From the NCBI RefSeq assembly GCF_009730335.1, contig NZ_CP046315.1, positions 2,232,001 through 2,296,000 on the forward strand: DNA of 64,000 nucleotides, given 5' to 3'. The notes beneath the pieces are model-generated. The model did no database searches. It had not been told where the DNA came from and saw nothing but the letters and a program-made list of their open reading frames with translations. Every line of letters begins with the position of its first letter. Position 1 is the stretch's first letter. The position numbers and the translations under genes were made by a program. Source of the DNA: Schaalia odontolytica. Lineage in GTDB: Bacteria > Actinomycetota > Actinomycetes > Actinomycetales > Actinomycetaceae. Shown here piece after piece: positions 1 through 10,902 of the stretch.

Positions 1-423
1 GTAGGCGAAGAAACGGCGGCGGGCCGCGTCGTGCTCCATGTAGGCAATCGCGTACACGTGGATGAGCGAACCGACGAAGGTCACCAGGATGACGAACGTG
101 ATCGACAGCGGGTCCACGAGGAGACCGAAGTCGACGGTGAAGTCACCGGCGGGGATCCAGGTGAACAGCGTCTGGCCGAAGCGGCGCGCCTCCACGGGGG
201 CGTTCCACATCTGGGCGGCGATCAGCGCGCCGACCACGAAGGTGGACCAGGAGGCGAGGGTTGCCAGCAGGTGGCCCCACTTGTCCGAGGCGCGGCCCAG
301 CAGCAGGAGCAGGCCTGCGCTGGCCAGCGGGATGAGAATGAGCAGCCACGCGTAGGCAGCGGCTCCGGTGGGCGCGACCGTATCGTAGACGGTGAGAGTC
401 TGCGGGGAAATGAAGGTGGTCAT
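1..423 (-). CDS. nuoL: NADH-quinone oxidoreductase subunit L (5' part)
   Basis: This is the N-terminal 141 residues of the antiporter-like proton-pumping subunit NuoL; the rest lies beyond the window edge. The translation begins MTTFISPQTLTVYDTV and has hydrophobic segments around residues 20-40 and 50-65. It then reads LSITFVILVTFVGSLIHVYA followed by YMEHDAARRRFFAY, the conserved NuoL pattern before the next membrane segment. The start ATG at 423 is preceded by GGAGG about 9 nt away and lies 15 nt after the nuoK stop, so it is the next gene in the nuo operon. It acts in the membrane arm of complex I. Confidence 0.93.
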   Translation of the reverse strand, partial: MTTFISPQTLTVYDTVAPTGAAAYAWLLILIPLASAGLLLLLGRASDKWGHLLATLASWSTFVVGALIAAQMWNAPVEARRFGQTLFTWIPAGDFTVDFGLLVDPLSITFVILVTFVGSLIHVYAIAYMEHDAARRRFFAY

Positions 424-438
424 GAGTTACGTCCTCCT

Positions 439-738
439 TCAGTTCTTCAGCAGATTGAGATCGTCCATACTCGTGGTCGAGCGCGAACGATAGATGGACA
501 CGATGATCGATAGGCCGACGACAACTTCGGCGGCCGCGACGACCATGACAAAGAACGCCATGATCTCGCCGTCAACGTTGGAGTTAATGCGCGCAAACGT
601 CACGAGGACGAGGTTCGCGGCGTTGAGCATCATTTCGACGCCCATGAGCGCGATGACCGCGCTGCGGCGCACGAGGACCGTGGTCGCACCGATGGCGAAC
701 AGCACACCCGCAAGGATGAGGTACCAGGCGAGGCTCAC
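439..738 (-). CDS. nuoK: NADH-quinone oxidoreductase subunit K
   Basis: A 99-residue three-helix membrane protein, the usual NuoK length. It carries the conserved pattern [20 protein letters not shown] with the membrane glutamate of the proton channel, then [19 protein letters not shown] with the second conserved glutamate. The start is GTG at 738 and overlaps the nuoJ stop by 4 nt, which implies translational coupling. It is part of the antiporter-like chain of the membrane arm, between NuoJ and NuoL. Confidence 0.96.
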   Translation of the reverse strand: MSLAWYLILAGVLFAIGATTVLVRRSAVIALMGVEMMLNAANLVLVTFARINSNVDGEIMAFFVMVVAAAEVVVGLSIIVSIYRSRSTTSMDDLNLLKN

Positions 739-1712
739 TTGCTCTCCTCCTTCTTCTCAATGGGGGTGGTGGTGCGCGCCTTGCGGGCCCGGGGCTGAGC
801 CAGACCGGTGGGCGCGTCCGCGCCGGGCATGCCGAAGGCGCTGGAGCGGGGGACGTCGGGCGTGCGCCCGATGGTGTAGGGCGACTCGTCGATCGCGTCG
901 GTCGCCGCGGTCTCGGTGCGCGCGAGGGCGAGCTGCTCGGAGACCTCCGGGGTGACCTCGCCGATCGTGCGGGTGAGGCCACGCACGCGCAGGACTCGTG
1001 GCACCGACTCCTCGACCGGGCCGAGGGTCTCGCCGGAGACGGCGGGCACGTCGGCCGCGTTCGACTGGGCGTAGACACCGGGGGCGGGCAGCTGGCCGAT
1101 GCGAGCGCCCTTCTCGGCGAACGCGCGCATCTTGTTGCGGGCCGTCTCGAACTGGTCGGCCTTCGGGGTGAGGCGATCAGAGTGGGTCAGCAGCATCGCG
1201 CCGACGGCGGCCGTGATCAGCAGGCCGCCGGCAAGCTCCATGCTCAGCCAGTGCTCCTGGAACAGCGTGATCGCCAGGTCGGTGATCGGCTGGTTGGAGT
1301 AGGGGTCAACCTCAACGGGCTTGTGCGGGGCGGGCACAGCCTTGAGGATCGCAGTCGTGACGATGACGATCAGGCCGAGGCCACCGAGCACCGCCGCGAC
1401 GATCGCGCCCCGGCTCTGGCGGGCGTAGTCGTCGGAGGTGCCGATGCCGATCAGCATGATGACGAAGAGGAACAGCATCATGATCGCGCCGGTGTACACG
1501 ACGATCTGCGCGACGCCCAGGAAGGGGGCGCTATTCGCGATGTACAGGACTGCCAGGCCGAGCATGACGCCGACCATGCAGATGACCGAGTGCGCGGCCT
1601 TCTTGAAGAAGAGGACACCCAGAGCGCAGGCGACCATGAGGATGGCCGTGCATGCGAAGAGGATGATCTCCCCCGTTGACCCCATCATGGGCCAACCGTT
1701 GGACAGGTTCAT
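735..1712 (-). CDS. nuoJ: NADH-quinone oxidoreductase subunit J, long C-terminal tail
   Basis: A 325-residue membrane subunit of complex I. The first 175 or so residues hold five hydrophobic segments and the conserved stretch [19 protein letters not shown], typical of NuoJ. The protein then continues for about 140 hydrophilic residues rich in Pro, Ala and charged residues, ending [15 protein letters not shown]. Many NuoJ proteins end shortly after the last helix (about 180 residues in E. coli), so the tail is unusually long, though actinobacterial NuoJ often has some extension. The ATG overlaps the nuoI stop by one base. Confidence 0.95.
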   Translation of the reverse strand: MNLSNGWPMMGSTGEIILFACTAILMVACALGVLFFKKAAHSVICMVGVMLGLAVLYIANSAPFLGVAQIVVYTGAIMMLFLFVIMLIGIGTSDDYARQSRGAIVAAVLGGLGLIVIVTTAILKAVPAPHKPVEVDPYSNQPITDLAITLFQEHWLSMELAGGLLITAAVGAMLLTHSDRLTPKADQFETARNKMRAFAEKGARIGQLPAPGVYAQSNAADVPAVSGETLGPVEESVPRVLRVRGLTRTIGEVTPEVSEQLALARTETAATDAIDESPYTIGRTPDVPRSSAFGMPGADAPTGLAQPRARKARTTTPIEKKEESK

Positions 1713-2362
1713 CAGTGTGCCTCCTCGGCGACTCGTACCGTCTTGAGGGAGGGGTCGTCGGGGCGGCGGCTCGCGACCCAGTCAACCTGGGCGGCGGTGG
1801 GGCCGGTGACTTCCCCGCGGTAGTAGTCGATGTCGTTCTTACCCTCGACCATGGGGTGGGGCGCTGCGAGCATGCCATCGGAGAGCGGGACCAGGAGGTC
1901 TTCCTTCTCGTAGATGTCGTCCTCCCGGGTGTACTTGGCGATTTCGAAGTCGTTCGTCATCGTCAGGGCGCGCGTGGGGCACGCCTCAATGCACATGCCG
2001 CAGAAGATGCAGCGCAGGTAGTTGATCTGGTAGACGCGGCCGTAACGCTCGCCCGCAGAATACTGCTCCTCGGGCGTGTTCGAGGCGGCCTCGACGAAGA
2101 TCGCGTCGGCGGGGCACGCCCAGGCGCACAGCTCGCAGCCGACGCACTTTTCCAGGCCGTCGTCGTAGCGGTTGAGCTGGTGACGACCGTGGAAGCGGGG
2201 CATGACGCGCGCGGGTTCGCGCGGGTACTGCTCGGTGACGGTGGGCCGGAAGAAGGAAGCCATGGTGACTCCATAGCCGGCCATGGGCGCGACGAACTGG
2301 GCGAACGCACCCTTGGGGTCATGCTCGAAGAGCATTTCCTCGTCGGTGGTCTTCTCACTCAT
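1712..2362 (-). CDS. nuoI: NADH-quinone oxidoreductase subunit I (8Fe ferredoxin)
   Basis: A 216-residue iron-sulfur subunit that carries electrons from NuoG toward NuoB. Two [4Fe-4S] motifs are visible: [12 protein letters not shown] and [12 protein letters not shown]. The start chosen is ATG at 2362 ([18 protein letters not shown]), which overlaps the end of nuoH by 8 nt. A longer frame upstream is only a shadow of nuoH. It belongs to the peripheral arm. Confidence 0.95.
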   Translation of the reverse strand: MSEKTTDEEMLFEHDPKGAFAQFVAPMAGYGVTMASFFRPTVTEQYPREPARVMPRFHGRHQLNRYDDGLEKCVGCELCAWACPADAIFVEAASNTPEEQYSAGERYGRVYQINYLRCIFCGMCIEACPTRALTMTNDFEIAKYTREDDIYEKEDLLVPLSDGMLAAPHPMVEGKNDIDYYRGEVTGPTAAQVDWVASRRPDDPSLKTVRVAEEAH

Positions 2363-3683
2363 CGGTGGACTCCTTCGGGCTGTCGATTGCCGCGGCCGGG
2401 GCCAGCTCGCCCTCAATGGTGGCGAGGCCTCGCGGCGAGGCAACGGGGGTCTGTCCGGGCAGCGGCGGAACGGGGAATCCGTCCTCGAAGCCGGTGTATT
2501 CGCGCTCGGAGGCGGGGATCTCCTCGGGCTCGGACTTGTCGGTGAGCCAGATGATCGCGAGGGCAATCAGGAAGAGGACGCCGACGCCACCGAAGAGGAC
2601 GTGGTTGGGCAGCTGCACGAACTGGGTGATGCCACGCACCAGGGCGACGAGCACGAGCCAACCCAGGGCGATGGGCATAAGGCGCTTCCAGCCGAGGTTC
2701 ATGAACTGGTCGTAGCGGAAGCGCAACAGCGTGGCGCGCGTCCAGATCATCAGGAACATGAAGAACCAGATCTTGAGGAAGAACCAGAGCATGCCCCACC
2801 AGCCGGAGTTGAGGAACTCAACGTGGGACAGCGGCCACGGGGCGTGCCATCCGCCGAAGAACATCGTGGTGGCCACGGCCGAGACGTTGAGCATATTGAC
2901 GTACTCGGACAGGTAGTACCAGCCGAACTTCATCGACGAGTACTCGGTCATGTGACCGGCGACGATCTCGCCTTCGGCCTCGGGAAGGTCGAAGGGAAGA
3001 CGGTTGACTTCACCGACGGCGCTGATGCAGTAGATGACGAACGCAGGGAACAGGGTGAATGCCCACCAGAACTGCCCCTGGGCTGCGACGATCTGCGAGG
3101 TGGACATGGAGCCCGACATGAGGAACACACTCACGAGGGACAGGCCCATGGCCAGTTCGTAGGAGATGACCTGCGCGGAGGAACGCACGGCGCCGTACAG
3201 CGGCAGGGTCGAGCGAGTCGACCAGCCACCCAGGACGATGCCGTACAGGCCCAGCGACGCGATCGCCAGGATGTACAGGGAGGCGACGGGCATGTCGGCC
3301 AGCTGCAGCGGCGTGGAGTGGCCGAAGATCTTCACGTTCGGGCCCATCGGGATAACCGCGTAGACGCTGAACGCAGCGAACGCCGCGATCGCGGGGGCCA
3401 GGAAGTACAGGAACCTCTCAGCCCGACGGGTCCACATATCCTCCTTGAAAAGGAGCTTGCCTGCGTCGGCGAACGCCTGGAACAGGCCGAGGGGGCCCGC
3501 GACGTTCGGGCCGGGACGCGTCTGCATGCGGCCGAGGCCTCGGCGCTCGACCCACAGGGCGAGCAGCACGTTGGCGATCAGGAACACGATGATGAACACA
3601 GCCTTGATGAGGCTGAGCCACCAGGTTTCCTGGCTAAAGTCCGCGGCGGTGTACTCCGGGACTGCGAAGGGTGCGAGTGTCAT
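2355..3683 (-). CDS. nuoH: NADH-quinone oxidoreductase subunit H
   Basis: A 442-residue polytopic subunit that forms the quinone entrance with NuoB and NuoD. Family hallmarks include the stretch from [15 protein letters not shown], the loop [19 protein letters not shown], and [13 protein letters not shown]. The start ATG at 3683 ([12 protein letters not shown]) overlaps the nuoG stop by 4 nt. The C-terminus has a hydrophilic tail of about 60 residues after the last membrane segment. Confidence 0.96.
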   Translation of the reverse strand: MTLAPFAVPEYTAADFSQETWWLSLIKAVFIIVFLIANVLLALWVERRGLGRMQTRPGPNVAGPLGLFQAFADAGKLLFKEDMWTRRAERFLYFLAPAIAAFAAFSVYAVIPMGPNVKIFGHSTPLQLADMPVASLYILAIASLGLYGIVLGGWSTRSTLPLYGAVRSSAQVISYELAMGLSLVSVFLMSGSMSTSQIVAAQGQFWWAFTLFPAFVIYCISAVGEVNRLPFDLPEAEGEIVAGHMTEYSSMKFGWYYLSEYVNMLNVSAVATTMFFGGWHAPWPLSHVEFLNSGWWGMLWFFLKIWFFMFLMIWTRATLLRFRYDQFMNLGWKRLMPIALGWLVLVALVRGITQFVQLPNHVLFGGVGVLFLIALAIIWLTDKSEPEEIPASEREYTGFEDGFPVPPLPGQTPVASPRGLATIEGELAPAAAIDSPKESTDE

Positions 3684-6241
3684 CGTGCCACCTCCTGCGT
3701 GGCGCGCAGGGTTGCGACGGTGCCGGCACCGCCGAGGTTTTCGTGAATAACGGAGCCGGTCGAACACTCGGGAACCCACGCGACGGAGTCGGGCAGGTCC
3801 GCGATCGCGGCCGGGAGGGTGATCGTTCCGCGCTCGGTTTCGAGCGTCGCGTCGGCGCCGGGGGCAATGCCAGCGGCGGCCAGCGTCGCGGCCGAGGCCA
3901 GAAGGACGGGGCGGCGGGCCGAACCGGCCAGCCACGGGGCGCCATCCTGGAGACGACCAGCGTCGATCATCGGCTTGTGGGAGGCCAGAACAACCTGACC
4001 CTTACCGGCTGCAGCGGGAGCCTGCGCCGACACCGACGTGAACTCCTGCGGGGCGCCGTCCCACTCCATGAGGGGGTTGACTTCCTCGTAGAGGTCGGCC
4101 AGGGCGGTGATGCCCAGGTCGAGGTCGAATTCCTCGGTGAGGCGCACGAGCACGTCGCGGTCCGTGAGGGACGTCGCCGAGCGGGCCTGGCCGAAGGGGC
4201 GCAGGCGGCCCTCCCAGTTAATGTAGGTGCCGTTCTTCTCGACCGCGGGAGCGACCGGCAGGACGACGTCCGCGCGGTCGGTGATCTCCGAGGCGCGAAC
4301 CTCAAGCGACACGAGGAAGGGAACCTCTTCGAGGGCTTCGCGCACGGCGGCGGGCTCGTCGAAGTCGCGGACGTCAACGCCGCCGACGACCAGAGCCTGG
4401 AGCTCACCGGAGGCAGCGGCCTCGATCATCTGCTCGGCGTCGAGGCCACGGCCGGGAAGCTCGCCCCAACCCAGGGACTGCGCGCCGGCCTCGTCAAGGC
4501 CACGGCCGAAGGGAAGCAGACCCGGAAGGAGGCCCGCCTCGATGGCGGCGCGGTCACCCGCGCGGCGCGGGACCCACGCGAGGCGGGCGCCCGTGCGCTC
4601 GGCAAGAGCGACGACGGAGGAGAGCAGGCCGGGGGTCTGCGCGGCGCGCTCGCCCACGAGGATGATGCCGCCCGACAGCGCCTCGGCCACGTCGGCGTAG
4701 GCACCGCCTGCCGCGATCGCGTCCACGACGCCCGGCTCGGAGCCGGGGGCGGCGTGCAGGAGGCGAGCCTTCATCTTGCGCGAACCCGCGGAGGTGAAGG
4801 GCGCGACGGTCGCGACCTTCAGGCCCGACTTACGCGTGGCCTTACGCAGGCGCAGGAACATGGCGCCACACTCGTCCTCGGGCTCGAGGGCGACCAGCAG
4901 CACCTGGCCGGCGCTCTCCAGGTCCGCGTACGTGGTCTCGAGGCCGGAGCCCGCCACGTAGGAGGCCAGGAAGGAACGCTCTTCTTCGCTGGAGCGACGC
5001 GAACGGAAGTCGATCGAGTCGGAGCCCACGACGGTGCGCGCGAACTTCGACCATGCCCAGGCATCCTCGAAGGTGAGGTGGCCGCCGGGCAGGAAGCCCA
5101 CGGACGAACCCGCCTGCTCGAGGCCCGCACGGACGCGGTCAAGCGCGTCGGACCACGAGGTGGGAACCAGCTTGCCGTCCTCGCGCACGAGCGGGGTGGT
5201 CAGGCGATCGACCTTGTCCCATTCGAAGGCGAAGCGATCCTTGTCGGTGATCCACTCTTCGTTGACCTCGGGGTCGTTGCCGCTCATGCGACGCACGACC
5301 TCACCGCGGCGCACGTCCTGGCGGATCGCGGAGCCCGACGCGTCGTGCTCTGTCACGGACGCCGTCGACACGAGATCGAAGGGACGCGCGCGGAAGCGGT
5401 AGGACGCTGCGGTCAGGGCACCGACCGGGCAGATCTGGATGATGTTGCCCGAGAAGTAGGACGCGAAGGCTCGGCCCGACACGTCGCGCTCGGCGACGGA
5501 AACCTCACCCTCGTTGATCGAACCGACGATCGCATCCGTGCCGTACGGGGACGACAGGGACGAGGTCGAGGCCTCCTTGGCCTTCGGATCGAAGAAGTCG
5601 AGCGTGGTCGAGTCGAAGCCGCCGACCTGCTCGCCCATGAAGTAGTGGTGCTCCGTGGGGGCGGTGCCGCCGCCACGACCCTGCAGGTCCATGAACACAT
5701 CGCCCGAGATCTCCTTGCCGAAGCGCACGCAGCGCTGGCACAGGATGCAGCGCTCGCGATCCAGCAGGATCTGAGAGGTCAGGCGCAGCGGCTTCTTGAA
5801 CGTGCGCTTGGCGTCGGTGAAGCGGGACTTGCCGCGACCCTCCGTCAGTGCCTGGTTCTGCAGGGGGCACTCGCCGCCCTTGTCACAGACCGGGCAGTCC
5901 AGCGGGTGGTTGATGAGCAGGAACTCCATGACGCCGCGCTGAGCGCGGTCGATCACCTCGGAGGTGTGCTGGGTCTTGACGACCATGCCCGGGGTGACGG
6001 TCTGCGCACACGAGGGCTGGGGCTTGGGCATGAAGCGCAGCTCGCCCGTGTTGCGGTCGGGCATGCCGACCTCCACGAGGCACTGGCGGCATGCGGCCAC
6101 CGGGGCCAGCAGCGGGTGGTCACAGAAACGCGGGATCCGGATGCCGGCCTGCTCGGCCGCGCGGATCACGAGCGTGCCCTGGGGGACAGAAACCTGAACG
6201 TCGTCGATGGTGACGTCGATCATGTTGGGTGCGTCGCTCAT
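3680..6241 (-). CDS. nuoG: NADH-quinone oxidoreductase subunit G
   Basis: An 853-residue molybdopterin-oxidoreductase-like subunit with several Fe-S clusters. The N-terminal ferredoxin domain has CDHPLLAPVAACRQC (cluster N1b). It is followed by HPLDCPVCDKGGECPLQ and CILCQRCVRFGKEISG, which bind [4Fe-4S] clusters N4 and N5, and by IIQICPVGALT. The C-terminal two thirds resemble the formate dehydrogenase fold but presumably lack active molybdopterin, as is usual for NuoG. The start ATG overlaps the nuoF stop by 4 nt. Confidence 0.95.
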   Translation of the reverse strand: MSDAPNMIDVTIDDVQVSVPQGTLVIRAAEQAGIRIPRFCDHPLLAPVAACRQCLVEVGMPDRNTGELRFMPKPQPSCAQTVTPGMVVKTQHTSEVIDRAQRGVMEFLLINHPLDCPVCDKGGECPLQNQALTEGRGKSRFTDAKRTFKKPLRLTSQILLDRERCILCQRCVRFGKEISGDVFMDLQGRGGGTAPTEHHYFMGEQVGGFDSTTLDFFDPKAKEASTSSLSSPYGTDAIVGSINEGEVSVAERDVSGRAFASYFSGNIIQICPVGALTAASYRFRARPFDLVSTASVTEHDASGSAIRQDVRRGEVVRRMSGNDPEVNEEWITDKDRFAFEWDKVDRLTTPLVREDGKLVPTSWSDALDRVRAGLEQAGSSVGFLPGGHLTFEDAWAWSKFARTVVGSDSIDFRSRRSSEEERSFLASYVAGSGLETTYADLESAGQVLLVALEPEDECGAMFLRLRKATRKSGLKVATVAPFTSAGSRKMKARLLHAAPGSEPGVVDAIAAGGAYADVAEALSGGIILVGERAAQTPGLLSSVVALAERTGARLAWVPRRAGDRAAIEAGLLPGLLPFGRGLDEAGAQSLGWGELPGRGLDAEQMIEAAASGELQALVVGGVDVRDFDEPAAVREALEEVPFLVSLEVRASEITDRADVVLPVAPAVEKNGTYINWEGRLRPFGQARSATSLTDRDVLVRLTEEFDLDLGITALADLYEEVNPLMEWDGAPQEFTSVSAQAPAAAGKGQVVLASHKPMIDAGRLQDGAPWLAGSARRPVLLASAATLAAAGIAPGADATLETERGTITLPAAIADLPDSVAWVPECSTGSVIHENLGGAGTVATLRATQEVAR

Positions 6242-7542
6242 CGGCCACCTCCTCGCGCGTAGTTAGCGGACACCTCGTAGGGGAAAAGCTCGCGGGCGGG
6301 TGTGGTGAGGCCGGCCTCGAACTCGTCGCGGAAGCGCTTGATGCCCGACATGATCGGGGTTGCTGCGGCGTCGCCGAGCGGGCAGAAGCTACGGCCCGCG
6401 ATGTTGTGTGCGATCTCGTCGAGCAGGTCGACGTCGCCGGGGCGGCCCTCGCCTCGCTCGAGACGCAGCATGATTTGCTTCATCCAGTAGGTGCCTTCGC
6501 GACAGGGCGTGCACTTACCGCAGGACTCGTGCTGGTAGAACTCGGACCAGCGGGTGATGACGCGGACGACCGAGACAGTCTCGTCGAACACCTGAAGGGC
6601 ACGCGTACCCAGCATCGAACCGGCCGCACCCACGGACTCGTAGTCGAGGAGCGTGTCCAGCTCGTCTTCGGTGAAGATCGGGGTGGAGGAGCCGCCGGGG
6701 GTCCAGAACTTCAGCTTGTGGCCGTCGCGGATGCCGCCCGCCATCTCGATGAGTTCGCGCATCGTGATACCGAAGGGAGCCTCGAACTGGCCGGGGTTGT
6801 TCACGTGACCCGACACGGAGAAGATGCCGTGGCCCTTGGACTTTTCGGTGCCCATCGAGGCGAACCACTTGGGCGAGTTGCGGAAGATACCCGCCACCTG
6901 AGCGATGGTCTCGACGTTGTTGACGACCGTGGGACGGGCGTACAGACCGGCGACCGCGGGGAACGGGGGCTTGAGGCGCGGGTGGCCTCGGCGTCCCTCG
7001 AGGGAGTCCAGCAGAGCCGTCTCCTCACCGCAGATGTAGGCGCCGGCGCCCGCGTGAGCGGTGATGCGCAGGTCGCCGAGCACGCCGGCCTCGGTCGCCT
7101 CGCGCACGGCCTCCAGCAGGCGGCGGTACACGTGGGTGACCTCGCCGCGCAGGTAGACGAACGCGTGGTCGCAGCCGATGGCGCGCGACGTGATCGCGAT
7201 GCCCTCAATGAGGACGTGCGGGTTGCCCATGATGAGCGGGATGTCCTTGCAGGTGCCCGGCTCGGACTCGTCGGCATTCACCACGAGGTAGCGGGGGCCA
7301 CCGTCGGCCGGGGGCAGGAAGGACCACTTGAGGCCGGACGGGAAGCCTGCGCCACCACGGCCTCGCAGACCGGAGTCCTTGACGGCCTGCACGATGTCGG
7401 CGGGCTCCATGGTGCGGGCCTTTTCGAGGCCCTGGTAGCCTCCGCGGCTCCGGTAGGAGTCCAGCGTCCAGGAACGCTCCTCTCCCCACCCGTTGGTGAG
7501 GATCGGGGTCAGCGGTCCGGGCGCAACGTATGCGGTGCTCAC
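6238..7542 (-). CDS. nuoF: NADH-quinone oxidoreductase subunit F (NADH/FMN binding)
   Basis: A 434-residue subunit that oxidises NADH with FMN. GRGGAGFPSGLKWSF is the NADH/FMN-binding glycine-rich loop, AYICGEETALLDSLEG lies in the flavin site, and ESCGKCTPCREG binds [4Fe-4S] cluster N3 together with a later Cys in RSFCPLGDAA. The GTG start at 7542 overlaps the nuoE stop in a GTGA junction. NuoE, F and G form the NADH-input module. Confidence 0.96.
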   Translation of the reverse strand: MSTAYVAPGPLTPILTNGWGEERSWTLDSYRSRGGYQGLEKARTMEPADIVQAVKDSGLRGRGGAGFPSGLKWSFLPPADGGPRYLVVNADESEPGTCKDIPLIMGNPHVLIEGIAITSRAIGCDHAFVYLRGEVTHVYRRLLEAVREATEAGVLGDLRITAHAGAGAYICGEETALLDSLEGRRGHPRLKPPFPAVAGLYARPTVVNNVETIAQVAGIFRNSPKWFASMGTEKSKGHGIFSVSGHVNNPGQFEAPFGITMRELIEMAGGIRDGHKLKFWTPGGSSTPIFTEDELDTLLDYESVGAAGSMLGTRALQVFDETVSVVRVITRWSEFYQHESCGKCTPCREGTYWMKQIMLRLERGEGRPGDVDLLDEIAHNIAGRSFCPLGDAAATPIMSGIKRFRDEFEAGLTTPARELFPYEVSANYARGGGR

Positions 7543-8249
7543 TTCGCATCTTCTCCCTTCGTGTCAGTGGCCTCGTCGGCGACCTCGACGGCAACCGGCT
7601 CAGTCCAGCCGTTCGCTGCGGCGATCTCGCGGCCCAGCAGGGTGGCGCGACCCGCGGAAGGGCCTTCGTTCTCGTGGCCGTCCAGGAAGCCGGCCAGGAC
7701 GCGCTCGTTCTCCTTGAACGTGGGGGCCACGATGGGGCCGCGCGTCGGGTGGATATCGCGGCCGGCCTGGATATCATCGATCATCGCCAGCGCCGACTCG
7801 GGGCTCTGGTTGTCGAAGAATTCCCAGTTGACCATGACGACGGGCGCGTAATCGCACGCCGCGTTGCACTCGATGCGCTCGAGCGTGATCTTGCCGTCTT
7901 CGCTGGTCTCGTCGCTTCCGACGCCGACCTTCTCGGAGACCTTTTCCCAGATCTCGTCGCCGCCCATGACGGCGCACAGCGCGTTCGTACACACGCCCAC
8001 CAGGTACTCACCGGTGGGGTGACGCTTGTACTGCGTGTAGAAGGTCGCGACGGCGCTGATCTCTGCGCGGGGCAGGTCCAGCGTGGCCGAGATGAAGTCG
8101 ATGCCGTCCGGGCTGACGTAGCCGTCGACGGACTGGATCAGGTGCAGCATCGGCAGCAGCGCAGAGCGCGAGTGACCGTCCGGGTAGCGGGCGATGATCT
8201 GCGCGGCATCCGCCTGCAGGCGTGCCAGGGTGTCGGGTGTGTAGCTCAT
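7539..8249 (-). CDS. nuoE: NADH-quinone oxidoreductase subunit E
   Basis: A 236-residue thioredoxin-like [2Fe-2S] subunit. The four cluster cysteines are visible in VCTNALC and [10 protein letters not shown]. An N-terminal helical domain begins [16 protein letters not shown]. The C-terminal tail of about 60 residues after the fold, ending [15 protein letters not shown], is acidic. The start ATG overlaps the nuoD stop by 4 nt. Confidence 0.95.
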   Translation of the reverse strand: MSYTPDTLARLQADAAQIIARYPDGHSRSALLPMLHLIQSVDGYVSPDGIDFISATLDLPRAEISAVATFYTQYKRHPTGEYLVGVCTNALCAVMGGDEIWEKVSEKVGVGSDETSEDGKITLERIECNAACDYAPVVMVNWEFFDNQSPESALAMIDDIQAGRDIHPTRGPIVAPTFKENERVLAGFLDGHENEGPSAGRATLLGREIAAANGWTEPVAVEVADEATDTKGEDAK

Positions 8250-9592
8250 CGGTCAACGCCTCCGAGAACGGGGTCGATAGCGGCCAGTGCGACGACCACG
8301 TCAGCCAGCTGGCCGCCCTCGGTCATCATGGCCAGCGCTTGCAGGTTGGCGTAGGAGGGGTCGCGGAAGTGCGCACGGAACGGGCGCGTGCCACCGTCGG
8401 AGACGAGGTGAACGCCCAGGATGCCCTTCGCGTGCTCGACGGTCTGGTAGACCTGGCCGGCGGGCACGTGGAAGCCCTCCGTGACGAGCTTGAAGTGGTG
8501 GATGAGGGACTCCATGGACTCCCCCATGATTTCGCGGACGTGCTCGGCCGAGTTGCCCTGGCCGTCGGTGCCGACCGCCAGGCGCGCGGGCCAGGCGATT
8601 TCGGGGTCGGCGACCATGGTGGGCGCGCCCTCGCACTGGTCCAGCTTGGCGAGAACCTGCCAGATGATGCGCATCGACTCGTAGCACTCGTCGAAGCGAA
8701 TCATCGTGCGGTTGTAGACGTCCGACTTGTCGCGGGTGGGAACGTCAAACTCGAAGTTCTCGTAGCCGCAGTAGGGCTGGCTCTTGCGCAGGTCCAGGGG
8801 CAGGCCGGCGGCGCGCACGCCGGGGCCGGTGGTGCCGAGGGCCATGAGACCGCTCAGCGGCATGACGGCCACGTCGCACAGACGCTTCTTGAAGATCGGG
8901 TTCTCCACGAGGATGTCCTGGAGCTCGCCGATGTCCTTGCGGGCGCGGCGCAGGCGGTCGCGGATGTAGTCCGCGGTGCCCTCGCCGATGTCCTGCACGA
9001 CGCCGCCGGGGCGGATGTACTCGTGGTTCATGCGCAGGCCGGTGATGCGCTCGAAGATGCGCAGGATTTCCTCGCGGGCGCGGAAGCCGATCGTCATGAT
9101 CGTCGTGGCGCCCATTTCGTTACCGGTCGAACCGATGGCGACCAGGTGCGAGGCGATGCGGCACAGCTCCATCATGAGGATGCGGATCAGGGAGGCGCGC
9201 TCGGGAATGTCCTCTTCGATGCCGAGGAGCTTCTCGACGCCGAGGCAGTACGCGGCCTCCTGGAAGAAGGGAGCGACGTAGTCCATGCGCGTGCAGTATG
9301 CGACGCCCTGGGCCCACGTGCGGTACTCCATGTTCTTCTCGATGCCGGTGTGCAGGTAGCCGGTGTCGACGCGGGTCTCGCGGACCTTCTCGCCGTCGAG
9401 CTCGAGGATCAGACGCAGAACGCCGTGGGTCGCGGGGTGAACCGGACCCAGGTTGACGACGATGCGCTCGGAGGTGATGGCCTCGATCTCGTGCAGGACG
9501 TCGTCCCAGTCGCCGCCCTGGGTGAGGACCTCGGGGATGTCCTCGATGGGCAGGTCGGTCGCGCCGGCGGGCGCGTGGAAGGCGGTGGTCAT
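8246..9592 (-). CDS. nuoD: NADH-quinone oxidoreductase subunit D
   Basis: A 448-residue subunit that forms the quinone site with NuoB. Conserved features include [15 protein letters not shown] near the N-terminus, the quinone-site loop containing the HPATHG histidine, [12 protein letters not shown] and TRMDYVAPF. The C-terminus ends in DPVLGGVDR. The start ATG overlaps the nuoC stop by one base. It is the distant homologue of the hydrogenase large subunit. Confidence 0.96.
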   Translation of the reverse strand: MTTAFHAPAGATDLPIEDIPEVLTQGGDWDDVLHEIEAITSERIVVNLGPVHPATHGVLRLILELDGEKVRETRVDTGYLHTGIEKNMEYRTWAQGVAYCTRMDYVAPFFQEAAYCLGVEKLLGIEEDIPERASLIRILMMELCRIASHLVAIGSTGNEMGATTIMTIGFRAREEILRIFERITGLRMNHEYIRPGGVVQDIGEGTADYIRDRLRRARKDIGELQDILVENPIFKKRLCDVAVMPLSGLMALGTTGPGVRAAGLPLDLRKSQPYCGYENFEFDVPTRDKSDVYNRTMIRFDECYESMRIIWQVLAKLDQCEGAPTMVADPEIAWPARLAVGTDGQGNSAEHVREIMGESMESLIHHFKLVTEGFHVPAGQVYQTVEHAKGILGVHLVSDGGTRPFRAHFRDPSYANLQALAMMTEGGQLADVVVALAAIDPVLGGVDR

Positions 9593-10329
9593 CAGTTCAC
9601 ACTCCTACGAACGTCGGCGGAGGCAGTGACGGCTCCCTTGAATTCGACGGGGATGCCGCCCAGCGGGTAGTCCTTGCGCTGGGGGTGTCCGACCCAGTCG
9701 TCGGGCATCGCGGTGCGCGTGAGCGAGGGGTGCCCGGTGAAGACGATGCCGATGAGATCCCAGGTCTCGCGCTCCTGCCAGTCGTTTCCGGGGTAGACGG
9801 AGACGATGGAGGGGATGCGGGGGTCCTCGTCGGGGCACGTGACCTCGAGGCGGATCATGCGGTTGTGCGTGATCGAGTACAGGGGGTAGATGGCGTGCAG
9901 CTCGCGCCCCTTGTCGAGGGGGTAGTGCGCGCCGTTGGTCCCCAGGCACATTTCGAAGCGCAGGTCCGCGTCGTCGCGCAGGTACTTGGCGACGCGCGCG
10001 ATGTGCTCGCGGGCGATGAAGATGCCGAGCTGTCCGCGGTCGACGGTCACCTTTTCGATGACGTCGGCGACGTCGAGGCCATCGGCGGCGATGAGCTCTT
10101 CGAGGACGTCAACGACCTGGTCGAACCAGCCGCCGTAGGGGCGGGAGGCCTCGCCGGGCAGGAAGGAGTCGGAGACCAGTCCGGAGAAGCCGGAGGTGGA
10201 GGAGTCGGTGCCCGCGCCGAAGAGGCCCTCGCGGTGGGCGATGGGCTCGGGGAGGGCGAAACCGCGCTGCGACGAGGCCTGGGTGACCTCGGCGGGCGTG
10301 TTGTCCTCGGGGATGGAAAGGTCACTCAT
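9592..10329 (-). CDS. nuoC: NADH-quinone oxidoreductase subunit C
   Basis: A 245-residue peripheral-arm subunit of the 30-kDa family. The family signature is seen in [20 protein letters not shown], followed by the basic [16 protein letters not shown] near the C-terminus. The first 75 or so residues are a variable extension. The ATG overlaps the nuoB stop by 4 nt. Confidence 0.95.
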   Translation of the reverse strand: MSDLSIPEDNTPAEVTQASSQRGFALPEPIAHREGLFGAGTDSSTSGFSGLVSDSFLPGEASRPYGGWFDQVVDVLEELIAADGLDVADVIEKVTVDRGQLGIFIAREHIARVAKYLRDDADLRFEMCLGTNGAHYPLDKGRELHAIYPLYSITHNRMIRLEVTCPDEDPRIPSIVSVYPGNDWQERETWDLIGIVFTGHPSLTRTAMPDDWVGHPQRKDYPLGGIPVEFKGAVTASADVRRSVN

Positions 10330-10880
10330 GCGAGGAGTCCCTTCATCTGGTGGGTGGGGGTCGCCTCGAGGGCGGCCTGCTCGGCGCGGCGCGCGATCTC
10401 GCGGCGGTGGACGCCGAGGGGTTCCTTGCCGATCTGCTCACGCAGGACGAGGACCGCGTGGATGAGGGCCTCGGGGCGGGGCGGGCAGCCGGGCAGGTAG
10501 ACGTCGACGGGGACGATGTGGTCGCAGCCCTGGACGACGGCGTAGTTGTTGAAGACGCCGCCGGAGGACGCGCACGCACCCATGGAGATGACCCACTTGG
10601 GTTCGGGCATCGAGTCGTAGACGCGGCGGATGATGGGCGCCATCTTGTGCGACACACGGCCAGACACGATCATCATGTCGGCGTGACGCGGCGAGGCACG
10701 GAATACCTCGAGGCCGAAGCGCGCCATGTCGAAACGGGGGGTACCGGCGGCCATCATCTCGATGGCGCAGCACGCCAGACCCATGGTGACGGGCCACTGG
10801 CTGTACTTGCGTGCGAGCCCGAGGACTTTTTCTACGCTGGTGAGCGCGATACCCGCGGGCAAGGATTCTTCAAGTCCCAC
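10326..10880 (-). CDS. nuoB: NADH-quinone oxidoreductase subunit B
   Basis: A 184-residue subunit carrying cluster N2, the last Fe-S centre before quinone. The motif [13 protein letters not shown] holds the tandem cysteines, and further ligands lie in GACASSGG and [12 protein letters not shown]. The start is GTG at 10880 with GGAAAAG upstream. It lies 22 nt downstream of nuoA. Confidence 0.96.
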   Translation of the reverse strand: MGLEESLPAGIALTSVEKVLGLARKYSQWPVTMGLACCAIEMMAAGTPRFDMARFGLEVFRASPRHADMMIVSGRVSHKMAPIIRRVYDSMPEPKWVISMGACASSGGVFNNYAVVQGCDHIVPVDVYLPGCPPRPEALIHAVLVLREQIGKEPLGVHRREIARRAEQAALEATPTHQMKGLLA

Positions 10881-10902
10881 TTGTCTTTTCCTTACTTATA
10901 TC

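Noticed and set aside
2283-6262. Very long plus-strand open frames opposite nuoG, nuoH and nuoF
   Set aside because: They are high-GC antisense shadows with Arg/Gly/His-rich composition; the minus-strand proteins have all complex I motifs.
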